Assembly: GCA_964520985.1 (NCBI GenBank) | Contig: CAZFPB010000004.1 | Coordinates: forward strand, 54,851 to 118,850 | Length of the DNA: 64,000 bases | Reading direction: 5' to 3' | Source: CAYSGL01 sp964520985 | GTDB lineage: Bacteria; Pseudomonadota; Alphaproteobacteria; Micavibrionales; Micavibrionaceae | Shown here: one piece after another, positions 1 to 7,288 of the stretch | How the letters are laid out: every line of letters begins with the position of its first letter | Numbering within the stretch: the first letter of the stretch is position 1 | The notes under the pieces: model-generated | Databases searched by the model: none | What the model was told of the DNA's origin: nothing | What the model saw: the letters and a program-made list of their open reading frames with translations, nothing else | Position numbers and translations under genes: made by a program

Positions 1-126
1 GGAGGTCTAAGATCTGCTCTTACTTATGTAGGAGCTTCAAATCTTGAAGAATTCGTTGAAAAATCAACACTGGTAATAGTATCAAATTCTAGCAAACTAG
101 AAAACGGAGCTCACGGTAAAAAATGA
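1..126 (+). CDS. GMP reductase / IMP dehydrogenase family protein, C-terminal end (partial)
   Basis: The frame is open from base 1 and ends at TGA 124-126, giving the last 41 residues of a gene that starts outside the window. It begins with GGLRSALTYVGA, which matches the conserved C-terminal segment of GMP reductase and IMP dehydrogenase (GG-[IL]-R-S-x3-Y-x-GA). Enzymes of this TIM-barrel family interconvert IMP with XMP or GMP. A phage copy would shift purine supply toward one nucleotide, which fits the nucleotide genes that follow. The stop overlaps the next start (ATGA), so the two are probably translationally coupled. With only the tail visible, reductase and dehydrogenase cannot be told apart. 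The threonine-tyrosine spacing looks slightly more like GMP reductase. Confidence 0.7.
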   Translation, partial: GGLRSALTYVGASNLEEFVEKSTLVIVSNSSKLENGAHGKK

Positions 127-359
127 AAACTGTTGCTCAATTAGTTATCTCTATAATAAAAGCTCGCAAAGGTTTCTACGAAGGAAACCCTTGCATTTCA
201 GTTGATGAGTATGATAATCTTATGGAAGATCTAGAAGAGATGGATCCTACGCATCCAGTTCTAGATTTACAAGGTTACGAAGACAAAGATGATTGGTGGA
301 TAAATCTATATGAAAAGCAAGTTCTTCAATCTAGCGAAGAAACTAAGCGAAAAATCTGA
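123..359 (+). CDS. Small protein resembling the N-terminal Ia domain of NAD-dependent DNA ligase
   Basis: The product has 78 residues. Residues about 17-46 read GFYEGNP-x-ISVDEYDNLM...LEEMDPTHPVLD. This follows the LigA N-terminal pattern YY-x-NP-x-[IV]-SD-x-EYD-x-L-x-x-L-x-x-LE-x-x-HP-x-L. In LigA this Ia subdomain binds the NMN half of NAD+ during self-adenylation. No adenylation, OB-fold or BRCT domains follow, so this cannot be a ligase by itself. It may bind an NAD-like ligand or be a remnant. The start ATG overlaps the upstream stop (ATGA), and its 3' end overlaps the deaminase gene by 50 bases. The domain resemblance is clear by eye; any role is inference. Confidence 0.6.
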   Translation: MKTVAQLVISIIKARKGFYEGNPCISVDEYDNLMEDLEEMDPTHPVLDLQGYEDKDDWWINLYEKQVLQSSEETKRKI

Positions 360-666
360 CTATCATCATAAGATCGGTGCGGTAATTGTTAAAAAAAATC
401 GAATAGTAGGGATTGGATTTAATAAGCCGGCTAAAACTCATCCGGCTTCCAATCAACCTTTTAAAACTATTCACGCAGAATTGGATGCTATTTTAGACTC
501 GGAAAGAGAAGACCTCGAAGGTTCAACTCTCTATGTATACAGAGAACTTAAAGACGGTTCATTAGCTAACGCAAAACCTTGTGTTCATTGTCAAGAATTG
601 ATAAATAGATATAAAATTAAAAAAGTGTTCTTCACCGAAGATAATAAGTATAAGGAATTAAAATGA
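310..666 (+). CDS. Cytidine/deoxycytidylate deaminase-like zinc protein
   Basis: A 118-residue protein of the CDA/dCMP deaminase fold. HAELDAI supplies the H-A-E zinc ligand and proton shuttle, and PCVHC supplies the P-C-x2-C zinc cysteines. The HIGAVIV-like strand near residue 22 and the length fit the core deaminase domain without extensions. Members convert cytosine-type bases, nucleosides or nucleotides to uracil forms. The substrate is not readable from sequence. A second, more typical dCMP deaminase lies at 20559-20984, so this copy may have another substrate. The gene starts inside the preceding one and overlaps the next by ATGA. Confidence 0.75.
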   Translation: MKSKFFNLAKKLSEKSDYHHKIGAVIVKKNRIVGIGFNKPAKTHPASNQPFKTIHAELDAILDSEREDLEGSTLYVYRELKDGSLANAKPCVHCQELINRYKIKKVFFTEDNKYKELK

Positions 667-881
667 AAGAAAATCTTACTTTTATCTACCCACGGAATCG
701 CAAAGGGCAAAAATCTGGACATACTATTGCTGTCTTGATTAAAGATGGAATGATTTTCTTTGGGGAATCTCTTTGTTCTGAAGAAGATCATTTTAACAAG
801 GTAGTAGGTAGAGAAATGGCTTTAGCTAGAGCTGAAGATAAATACGAAAAGTATCTAGCTAGGATTAAAAAACGAGGTTGA
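663..881 (+). CDS. Small phage protein of unknown function
   Basis: 72 residues. The C-terminal half has C-x4-DHFNKVVGREMALARAEDKY, a pattern of the form C-x4-D-x-FN-x3-GR-x-A-x-ARA. Similar patterns occur in short uncharacterised phage proteins. The N-terminal part alternates hydrophobic residues like beta strands. There is no catalytic motif, signal peptide or membrane segment. It starts by ATGA overlap with the deaminase gene, so it is part of the same coupled operon. Confidence 0.65.
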   Translation: MKENLTFIYPRNRKGQKSGHTIAVLIKDGMIFFGESLCSEEDHFNKVVGREMALARAEDKYEKYLARIKKRG

Positions 882-882
882 T

Positions 883-1056
883 ATGTTTGTTGCTATTGTT
901 TTGTACATGGCTGCTTACGTTGGTGGTTTAGGAGCTGCTCCGGCTTTAATTAACTCGTTAGCCTTTGTTTCTGTTGTATCTGAGCAAATTACTTATGCTC
1001 AAGGAATAGAAAAAGGTAAAAAAATAACAAAAAGAAAAATTAAGGAACCAAAGTGA
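883..1056 (+). CDS. Small membrane protein
   Basis: 57 residues from ATG 883 to TGA 1054-1056. One hydrophobic stretch (residues about 2-32, MFVAIVLYMAAYVGGLGAAP onward) is followed by a lysine-rich tail with KGKKITKRKIKEPK, giving an N-out/C-in single-pass topology by the positive-inside rule. A GAGG ribosome binding site lies just upstream and the stop overlaps the next start. Function unknown. Confidence 0.55.
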   Translation: MFVAIVLYMAAYVGGLGAAPALINSLAFVSVVSEQITYAQGIEKGKKITKRKIKEPK

Positions 1057-1628
1057 ATACCTACGGACCTATGTACTTGTTTATGGATACGGAAACTGGC
1101 GGATTAGATTGTAATAAACACAGCCTGCTCTCAGCAGGTTTTATTTTGACTGATGAAGTAGGTAATGTAATAGACAAGTTACATATACTGTGTGCACCTG
1201 ACGACGGAGATGTAGTCGTTAATTCAGGAGCTTTGGAAGTCAATAAAATTGACGTCAAAGAACACTTGAAAAAAGCATCAAGTTATACAAAAGCAGAATA
1301 CCAACTATTGTGTTTCTTAAATAAACACAAAGTAGATAAAAATAATACCACTAGAGTTGGTCACAATCTTTCTTTTGATTTGGGTTTCTTGTGGAATATT
1401 ACTAAAGATCTACAAGGATATTTTAATCGCAGAAACGAAGATACAGCAATTACTGCTAAGTTTTTAAGAATTCCTTATAAAAATCTATCTAATTTAGCAG
1501 AATTATTAGAAGTAGATATTAGTGATCTTACTGCTCACACTGCTTTAGATGATGCTGAAATTACTCGCAGAGTTTATTTTAAAATGTTTTCTAAAGTATT
1601 TGGAGACGTAAATGGCAAAACTAACTAA
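1053..1628 (+). CDS. DnaQ-like 3'-5' exonuclease (DEDDh)
   Basis: A 191-residue RNase H-fold exonuclease. Exo I is MDTETGG (D and E metal ligands). Exo II is VGHNLSFDLGFL. Exo III is TAHTALDDAEIT, with the H-x4-D spacing that makes this the DEDDh class (DnaQ, RNase T, oligoribonuclease-type). It removes nucleotides from 3' ends using two metal ions. The DNA polymerase at 2245 has its own exonuclease domain, so this enzyme probably trims DNA or RNA rather than proofreading. GTG 1053 is preferred because AAGGA sits 7 bases upstream and GTGA overlaps the previous stop. ATG 1071 is an alternative that still keeps all motifs. Confidence 0.85.
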   Translation: MNTYGPMYLFMDTETGGLDCNKHSLLSAGFILTDEVGNVIDKLHILCAPDDGDVVVNSGALEVNKIDVKEHLKKASSYTKAEYQLLCFLNKHKVDKNNTTRVGHNLSFDLGFLWNITKDLQGYFNRRNEDTAITAKFLRIPYKNLSNLAELLEVDISDLTAHTALDDAEITRRVYFKMFSKVFGDVNGKTN

Positions 1629-2232
1629 GGATCACGTCGATAAATGGTACGATTACAATATTGATATTGATAATAGGACTATTTGGCTTGGTTCTATTGA
1701 TCCTAATCTAGGAGATGAGGAAGAATCAGGAGTAGATTCTTCTTTGACTGAGAGTATCATTAAAGGTCTTCACGTACTAGAAAAGAATGCGCCAAACGGT
1801 GACAGACCTATCTTAATCATTATGAATAATCCTGGTGGAGATGTTACTGAAGGTTTGGCTATTTACGATGCAATTAAGAATTGTCAAAACCATGTAACTA
1901 TTAAAGTCTACGGTAAGTGTTATTCTATGGCCGGCTATATTCTACAAGCCGCAGATACTAGAGTAATGACTAAGAATTCTTACATTATGATGCACGAAGG
2001 TCATCGACCATCCGGAGGAGATCATCCTCGAAACGTCAAAGCTTGGCAGGATCATTACGATCGATTAGACGCTGTTTGTTTTAAGATTTATTTGGATAAA
2101 ATTGCGGAAAAGAATCCCTCATTTTCTCCTAAGAAATTAGAAGATATGTTAAAATTTGACACTTTCCTTTCTGCTCAAGAAAGTGTAGACTTAGGACTTG
2201 CTGATACTGTTGAAGATCCCGAAAAACTTTAA
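1612..2232 (+). CDS. ClpP-like serine protease
   Basis: 206 residues, with the ClpP/crotonase fold signature. MNNPGGDV (residues 71-78) is the oxyanion strand (cf. INSPGG). Catalytic serine 105 lies in GKCYSMAGYILQAA, histidine 128 in YIMMHEGH, and the acid is probably Asp183 in KFDTFLSAQES, equivalent to the DRDNFLSA region of ClpP. The length matches ClpP. Phage ClpP-like proteins often act as prohead proteases, but this one is among replication genes, far from any capsid gene. It could instead be a proteolytic core working with a host or phage ATPase. It overlaps the exonuclease gene by 17 bases. Confidence 0.8.
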   Translation: MAKLTKDHVDKWYDYNIDIDNRTIWLGSIDPNLGDEEESGVDSSLTESIIKGLHVLEKNAPNGDRPILIIMNNPGGDVTEGLAIYDAIKNCQNHVTIKVYGKCYSMAGYILQAADTRVMTKNSYIMMHEGHRPSGGDHPRNVKAWQDHYDRLDAVCFKIYLDKIAEKNPSFSPKKLEDMLKFDTFLSAQESVDLGLADTVEDPEKL

Positions 2233-2244
2233 ACATGGTTAAAA

Positions 2245-4554
2245 ATGTTAGAAGCTAAAACACATTTAATTAGGACTGAGGACGAATTAGAGCGTCTTTA
2301 TAAATATGCTTTAGAAGTTCCGTCTCCTTACGTTTTTATGGACTGTGAGACAAACTCCCAATACGAGCGTAAAGCTCTGTTGTGGGGTTTTTCTATTTGT
2401 TTTAACGAGAAACGAGCCTTTTATATTCCTTGGCGAGATCAATTAGGCAATTTCTGTTGGTCAGAAGAAAAACAAAAAGAAATATCAAACTGGCTCGCAG
2501 ATCTTTGCACCAAGAAAAAATTAATCAACCACAACATTAGTTACGACGTGTTGGTATTAGAGTTTAATCTAGGGTTAAACTTAGTTGATCATATTTATTC
2601 TGATACTTTGTTGTTAAAGCATACTATTGATGAAGAGCCTCCTTTCGGTTTGAAAGAATTAGCTGTTATTGAATTTGGACCTGGAGCTGATAAAGCTCAA
2701 CAGACTCTAAAAGATAATGTAATTGCTAATGGAGGATCTTGGAAAAAAGATCAAAAGGATATGTATAAAGCTAATACAGAAGTGTTAGCTGAATATGCAA
2801 TGTGGGACGTAATCTTAACATGTTTACTGTTTAAACGTTATGATAAACGTTTGAGAGATCAAGGACTAGACAAACTATTTTATGAAGAGGAAATCATGCC
2901 TCTTTATAAAGAATGTACTATTCCTATGAAACGTGCAGGCTTTTACGTAGACGTTCCATATTTCGAAAAATTAGCCGGAGAATTAAAAGAATTAATCTCA
3001 AACGTTGAGCATGAAATCTTTAAAACTATTGAGGATGATGTTCAGCCTTTGATTAAAGAAATTTTAGATAAAGAACACCCAGTAAAAAATACTGGTAATT
3101 TTCCTAAAGCTTTAGCCGAATATATCGGAGCTCCGCTTCCAGTACACAATAAGAAAGATAAAAAGACAGGAGAAACTGTACAAGTTATTACGCTTTCTGC
3201 AAAAGCTGTAAAAGCTCAAAAGGAAGCTACTCCATCTTATTCTTATTTTTACGATTGGATTTTAGGAACTGAAAAAGATTTAAAAGTTGATCCTATGGCT
3301 ATAGATATGGCCCAGCGCCAAATGTTCTACAGTGCGGAAAAGAATAGAGATAATAAATACATTTTCAATTTAGGCTCTAATGATCATTTAGCTTATTATT
3401 TTTTTAAGGTTAAAAAGTATGCAGCTTTATCTAAAACTGCCAAAGGCAAAGAACAAGTAAACGCTACTTTTATTGATGCTATTAAAGAAAAACATAATGA
3501 TGAGATTGCTGGCAAACTAATTGAAATGAAAAAGCTAGACAAGTTATTGTCTACTTACGTCAATGGTATTTTGGAACGTCAACAACACGGCGTTATTTAT
3601 GCAAGCTTTTTACAATTTGGAACAACTTCTGGTCGTTTCTCTTGTACTAGTCCTAACTTACAAAATCTCCCTCGCATTAAAGACGAGGAGAGTGGTATGT
3701 CAGAGCTTGTATTAAAATACGTTAATGCCATTAAAAGAGGTTTCATTGCAGGAGATGGGTACAAGCTAGTCAACGCTGACTATTCTCAACTAGAGCCTGT
3801 ATGCTTTGCTCATATGAGTGGATCCGAAGGATTACGAGACGTATTTCGTCACGGTAAAGATCTTTATAGTCAAGTAGCTATTGACGTAAATAAGTTAGGA
3901 CATTTATATGTTTCTGATAAAAAAGCTCCTAACTTTCTAAAGAAACACAGACCAGAACTTCGCCAACTATGGAAAATACCAACACTAGGTATTGTTTATG
4001 GAATGGAAGAAGCGAGACTAGTTCAATCTATTTCAGGAATTGATTTCAAAGAAGCTCGTAAAATTATTGACGGTTACTTAGGTACCTATCCAGATCTTAA
4101 AAAGTATATGTATAATTGTAATGCTAGTGCTAAGAAATATGGATTTGTTAAAACTGAATACGGAAGAATTCGACATTTACCTGAAGCTAAAGAATTATTT
4201 GACAAGTACGGTAATGATTTGTTAGACTTTAGGTGGGCTAGAGCTAAAGGTCTTCAAGACGAACGAAGATTGTTTAAGAATTGCTTAAACAACGCTAAGA
4301 ACTTCCCTATTCAAGGTCTAGCTGCTCACATCTGTAATAGAAGTATGATTGCGGTTAACAGAGCTTTTAAAACTGCCGGAATTGACGCTATTGTAATTGC
4401 TATGGTTCACGATGAAATTACTTGCAGAGCTAAAGAAGAGCATGCAGAGAAAGCTAAGGAATTGTTAAAATTTTATATGGAAAATACAGTAAAAATTTCT
4501 ATTCCTTTAACCGCAGAACCTATTATTGGAGATAATTGGGCAGACGTGAAATGA
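2245..4554 (+). CDS. polA: DNA polymerase, family A, with 3'-5' exonuclease domain
   Basis: 769 residues. The N-terminal proofreading domain has exo I FMDCETN, exo II NHNISYD and exo III EYAMWD. There is no 5'-3' exonuclease domain. The polymerase domain has TSGRFSCTSPNLQNLPR, motif A with Asp512 (NADYSQLEP), motif B/O-helix RQLWKIPTLGIVYG (residues 573-586) and motif C MVHDEI (Asp723-Glu724). This is the likely replicative polymerase of the phage. The O-helix position equivalent to E. coli Pol I Phe762 is Leu581. The usual Glu-Leu-Arg after motif A is Glu-Pro-Val. An HNH endonuclease gene follows by ATGA overlap. Confidence 0.95.
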   Translation: MLEAKTHLIRTEDELERLYKYALEVPSPYVFMDCETNSQYERKALLWGFSICFNEKRAFYIPWRDQLGNFCWSEEKQKEISNWLADLCTKKKLINHNISYDVLVLEFNLGLNLVDHIYSDTLLLKHTIDEEPPFGLKELAVIEFGPGADKAQQTLKDNVIANGGSWKKDQKDMYKANTEVLAEYAMWDVILTCLLFKRYDKRLRDQGLDKLFYEEEIMPLYKECTIPMKRAGFYVDVPYFEKLAGELKELISNVEHEIFKTIEDDVQPLIKEILDKEHPVKNTGNFPKALAEYIGAPLPVHNKKDKKTGETVQVITLSAKAVKAQKEATPSYSYFYDWILGTEKDLKVDPMAIDMAQRQMFYSAEKNRDNKYIFNLGSNDHLAYYFFKVKKYAALSKTAKGKEQVNATFIDAIKEKHNDEIAGKLIEMKKLDKLLSTYVNGILERQQHGVIYASFLQFGTTSGRFSCTSPNLQNLPRIKDEESGMSELVLKYVNAIKRGFIAGDGYKLVNADYSQLEPVCFAHMSGSEGLRDVFRHGKDLYSQVAIDVNKLGHLYVSDKKAPNFLKKHRPELRQLWKIPTLGIVYGMEEARLVQSISGIDFKEARKIIDGYLGTYPDLKKYMYNCNASAKKYGFVKTEYGRIRHLPEAKELFDKYGNDLLDFRWARAKGLQDERRLFKNCLNNAKNFPIQGLAAHICNRSMIAVNRAFKTAGIDAIVIAMVHDEITCRAKEEHAEKAKELLKFYMENTVKISIPLTAEPIIGDNWADVK

Positions 4555-4976
4555 ATAAGGAATACCATAAAACTTTCTATAGAAAACACAAAGAAAAACG
4601 CAAGGCTGAAAGCAGAGCTTATAAATCAACGGATATATACAAAGCTAAACGTATTGAACGAGACTCTAAAATTAGACGTAGGTATACAAATTTAAAATCA
4701 GACGCCAAAAGAAGAAATTTAGAATTTAATTTAGACTACACTTATTATGAATCTTTAATTAAACCGGATCAATGTTACTATTGCGAAGGCCCTTTGGCAA
4801 AATTATCTGGAGCTCTAGATAGAATAGATAATAATAAAGGTTACATTTTAGAAAATGTTGTTCCTTGTTGTAGAGATTGTAATGTAGTTAGAAATAGACT
4901 CTTGTCTATTGAGGAAATGTTAGAAATAGTAAAATTGCTTCGCAAGTTAAGGGAAAAACAACAAATATGGCAATAG
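4551..4976 (+). CDS. HNH endonuclease
   Basis: 141 residues from ATG 4551, which overlaps the polymerase stop (ATGA); a TTG at 4536 would add only five residues. The N-terminal half is very basic and tyrosine-rich and likely binds DNA. The C-terminal HNH core has C-x2-C (CYYCEG), then LDRIDNNKGY, then NVVPCCRDCNVVRN, with the second C-x2-C and the final Asn. This matches zinc-stabilised HNH enzymes of the phage homing type. Its place directly behind polA fits a free-standing homing nuclease that spreads with the polymerase gene, though no intron is needed here because polA is intact. Confidence 0.8.
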   Translation: MNKEYHKTFYRKHKEKRKAESRAYKSTDIYKAKRIERDSKIRRRYTNLKSDAKRRNLEFNLDYTYYESLIKPDQCYYCEGPLAKLSGALDRIDNNKGYILENVVPCCRDCNVVRNRLLSIEEMLEIVKLLRKLREKQQIWQ

Positions 4977-5200
4977 ATAAAAATGTACAGAAACTTTTAA
5001 TAAATTGGGCCGATGGTTTTTTAGTAGACGCTATAGTAAACTTTTTACAGGCTGGCGGTACAGAAGAAGAAATTAAATCAATTTTAGGTATTGATGCAAC
5101 TGAAGTATTCGAAGATTTATTAGTAGCGGCCAAAGAACGAATTTATTTCGAAGACACAGTTTGCAAAGATTCAGCAGGTAAACTTATTTATGAAAAATAA
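4967..5200 (+). CDS. Unknown small protein with the L-I-Y C-terminal tail
   Basis: 77 residues, acidic, mostly helical in appearance (residues 5-55 rich in Leu, Ala, Glu). The end reads DSAGKLIYEK, which fits the E/D-x-A/G-x-L-[LI]-Y tail shared by many small proteins in this window. The next gene's ATG 5190 lies inside the tyrosine-glutamate codons. There are no recognisable catalytic motifs. It overlaps the HNH gene by 10 bases. Confidence 0.65.
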   Translation: MAIDKNVQKLLINWADGFLVDAIVNFLQAGGTEEEIKSILGIDATEVFEDLLVAAKERIYFEDTVCKDSAGKLIYEK

Positions 5201-5690
5201 AATTAAATTTCTTATTAAGTTTGGTATTCTGATTATTTTTTGCTTACATCTAGGTCCTATTTTAGGATGGCTTTCTGGATTAACTGGTTGGATGTATTTG
5301 GGTAAGTCCTACGTGGCTTATGTGGATACTCCAACTCATCCTAATACAATTAAATATTTAGAAGAACTCAATACCAAAGTTACTACTAAAATTGTTCGTC
5401 GTGAAGGTTACAGACCAATCATAATCGTAGAAGGTAATTTAAATAAGAGAAATAAAAAAGTTACTTCTTTAGGTAAGGCTTGGTCTCTTCCAGGGTATTG
5501 TTTAATAGTTATGAATGAAGATCTAGATGATGAAATGTATCGCAAAGTTGTGTGGCATGAATATTTACATTGTTTTAATATTGGACACACTCACGAAAAA
5601 TATGATATAATGAATCATTATTACGAAGAAGATATGAAAGAAGATTCAGTAATTAAGTATTTAAAAATTCTTGAGGGTTATTATGAGTGA
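5190..5690 (+). CDS. Membrane-anchored metzincin-like zinc metalloprotease
   Basis: 166 residues. A hydrophobic N-terminal segment (about residues 5-36) looks like a signal anchor. The zinc site is HEYLHCFNIGH, with the two histidines and glutamate of HExxH plus a third histidine six residues after the second, as in metzincins. It is followed at the right distance by a Met-turn-like DIMN. The usual metzincin glycine at position 8 of the motif is Asn here. Matrixin-like proteases cleave peptide bonds outside the cytoplasm, so a periplasmic or membrane-surface target is likely. The natural substrate is unknown. Confidence 0.7.
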   Translation: MKNKIKFLIKFGILIIFCLHLGPILGWLSGLTGWMYLGKSYVAYVDTPTHPNTIKYLEELNTKVTTKIVRREGYRPIIIVEGNLNKRNKKVTSLGKAWSLPGYCLIVMNEDLDDEMYRKVVWHEYLHCFNIGHTHEKYDIMNHYYEEDMKEDSVIKYLKILEGYYE

Positions 5691-6246
5691 GTTTCTTGAA
5701 TTAGAATATAAATATAGAGCTGACAATATTAGTTTAACTCAGTTTAATGACCTACTCGCAAAACAAAAAATTACAAAAAAATTAGATGTTAGTAGTTGGG
5801 ATACCTATTTTACTAAAGGTCCTGATGAATTTGTACGTTTTAGAAATTCTAATATTTCTCCAGAACTTACGATAAAACGTAAGATGAAAGATAGAAACAA
5901 TTGGCAACGAGTAGAAGTAGATCTACCTCTCGATCCCAAAAGACTTACTGATGAAAAAGCTGATAACTTTTTAACTCTACTTGAATACAAGAAAAATTTT
6001 AAAATTTACAAATCTTGTTTCATTTATTGGTTAGATGATGTAAACTATGTTTACTATATTGTCTATGATGAGAATCTTAAAGAATGCGGTAGATTTATCG
6101 AAGTGGAAATTAACAAAGAATCAATTACTTCTCTAAGCAATTCTGTGGAAGCTTTAAATAGACACGAAAAAACTTTAAGTTCGCTTGGTATTAGTCCGCA
6201 AAATCGTCTTAAGAAATCACTTTTTGAAATGTATGTAAAGGGTTAA
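5683..6246 (+). CDS. CYTH domain protein (triphosphate tunnel enzyme family)
   Basis: 187 residues from ATG 5683 (a TTG at 5671 would add four). The N-terminal LELEYKYRA contains the E-x-E-x-K signature of CYTH/triphosphate tunnel metalloenzymes. FVRFRNS, LTIKRKMK and RVEVDLPL give the alternating basic strands that line the tunnel, and FIEVEIN supplies later acidic ligands. Members hydrolyse inorganic triphosphate, thiamine triphosphate or RNA 5' triphosphates, or cyclise ATP. The substrate here is not predictable. It overlaps the metalloprotease gene by 8 bases. Confidence 0.75.
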   Translation: MSEFLELEYKYRADNISLTQFNDLLAKQKITKKLDVSSWDTYFTKGPDEFVRFRNSNISPELTIKRKMKDRNNWQRVEVDLPLDPKRLTDEKADNFLTLLEYKKNFKIYKSCFIYWLDDVNYVYYIVYDENLKECGRFIEVEINKESITSLSNSVEALNRHEKTLSSLGISPQNRLKKSLFEMYVKG

Positions 6247-6248
6247 AT

Positions 6249-6722
6249 ATGACTTATTCTAAAAAAGAACAAAATTTAATTGACTATGTAGAATTATTAT
6301 TGTTAGATTGTAAACCTTTTAAAAAGTTACAAGTTAACGCTAAAAATGTAATCCCTCTTTTAGGTGAGAGGGTTTTCGATCATAATCACGACACTAAAAT
6401 TTTCAACAGATTGGCAGGAAATCCAAATAATGTTTTGCTTTCCGTAACATACAAAACTAAAACGTATACCATTTACAATCGCAATAAAAAGACTAAAAAA
6501 TTATTGAAACTACTCCACGCTTTTGATAGACTTGAATTAGACAAGTTCTACAAAACTTTACGAGCAGAGTGGAAAACCGATCTTAGAAATTTTAAAAATG
6601 ATGAAGAATTAGATAAATTATTAGAATTAGAAAATTACAGAGAATTATCAGAAGAAGAATTAGAATCCGGATCTTATCGAAAATACAAAGATTCCATTGG
6701 AGTAAATAATGCAAGCAAGTAA
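6249..6722 (+). CDS. Unknown protein
   Basis: 157 residues, lysine- and leucine-rich, with no motif I recognise. Residues about 60-100 (VTYKTKTYTIYNRNKKTKKL) are strongly basic and could bind nucleic acid, while the C-terminal third is glutamate-rich and likely helical. It sits directly upstream of two small genes and the RecA-like recombinase, so a role in recombination or replication is possible but unproven. Confidence 0.65.
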   Translation: MTYSKKEQNLIDYVELLLLDCKPFKKLQVNAKNVIPLLGERVFDHNHDTKIFNRLAGNPNNVLLSVTYKTKTYTIYNRNKKTKKLLKLLHAFDRLELDKFYKTLRAEWKTDLRNFKNDEELDKLLELENYRELSEEELESGSYRKYKDSIGVNNASK

Positions 6723-6948
6723 AAAATTATCCTGGGCTAAATCAATGGATGCTCAAATTGCTCATGAGCAGTATCTTTATGAGTTAGCTAAGAAAGCAGC
6801 CGATGGCGCTAATATTACTGTTCCGATGAACAAGAGTAATAAAGCAAAATTTACTAATTTGATCGAAGACGCAAAAGTAGAGCGTCTTAAGCGTATGGAT
6901 CGTGACCGTAAGAAGGCAGCTTCTAAGAAGAATGGAGAAGCTCAATGA
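6709..6948 (+). CDS. Small basic helical protein, unknown
   Basis: 79 residues with 17 lysines, several alanines and no strong hydrophobic stretch, predicted helical. It ends in MDRDRKKAASKKNGEAQ, a charged tail. It overlaps the preceding gene by 14 bases and the following one by ATGA, so it is coupled within the recombination block. No homologous family is recognised. Confidence 0.6.
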   Translation: MQASKKLSWAKSMDAQIAHEQYLYELAKKAADGANITVPMNKSNKAKFTNLIEDAKVERLKRMDRDRKKAASKKNGEAQ

Positions 6949-7280
6949 AAAATAAAATGTCCAAACTTCATGCGAAATGGTTGAAGGAGAATATCAACCT
7001 TCACTTAGAGAAAAACTCTACTAAGAAGATTAAATTTGTTATCGGAGATTCTATTTATAATCACCGAGCATTAACTGTAAATCAGTTAATTCGATTTTTA
7101 ACTAGGAAGAATGCTTCTCAGGTGCAGCGTTCTTTTGGAGACAGTTTGAAATTTGCTTATCAAAATCTAAAACCTCATCTCTACGACAATAGAAATAGTC
7201 CTAGAACTGACGCCTTAGATATTAATGAGTTTATGGATATTTTAGAATATTCTAGAGTTTTATATAATTCCGCAGCTTGA
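6945..7280 (+). CDS. Unknown protein upstream of the RecA-like gene
   Basis: 111 residues, basic. The segment NHRALTVNQLIRFLTRKNASQVQRSF could form helix-turn-helix-like helices, but the match is loose. The gene starts by ATGA overlap and ends 8 bases before the recombinase start. The position suggests a recombination mediator or DNA-binding accessory protein; this is inference from context only. Confidence 0.6.
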   Translation: MKNKMSKLHAKWLKENINLHLEKNSTKKIKFVIGDSIYNHRALTVNQLIRFLTRKNASQVQRSFGDSLKFAYQNLKPHLYDNRNSPRTDALDINEFMDILEYSRVLYNSAA

Positions 7281-7288
7281 GGCTAATT

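Noticed and set aside
1612..2232. Capsid maturation protease
   Set aside because: ClpP-like prohead proteases exist, but no portal or capsid gene is nearby and the gene lies in a replication block on the opposite strand to the virion genes.
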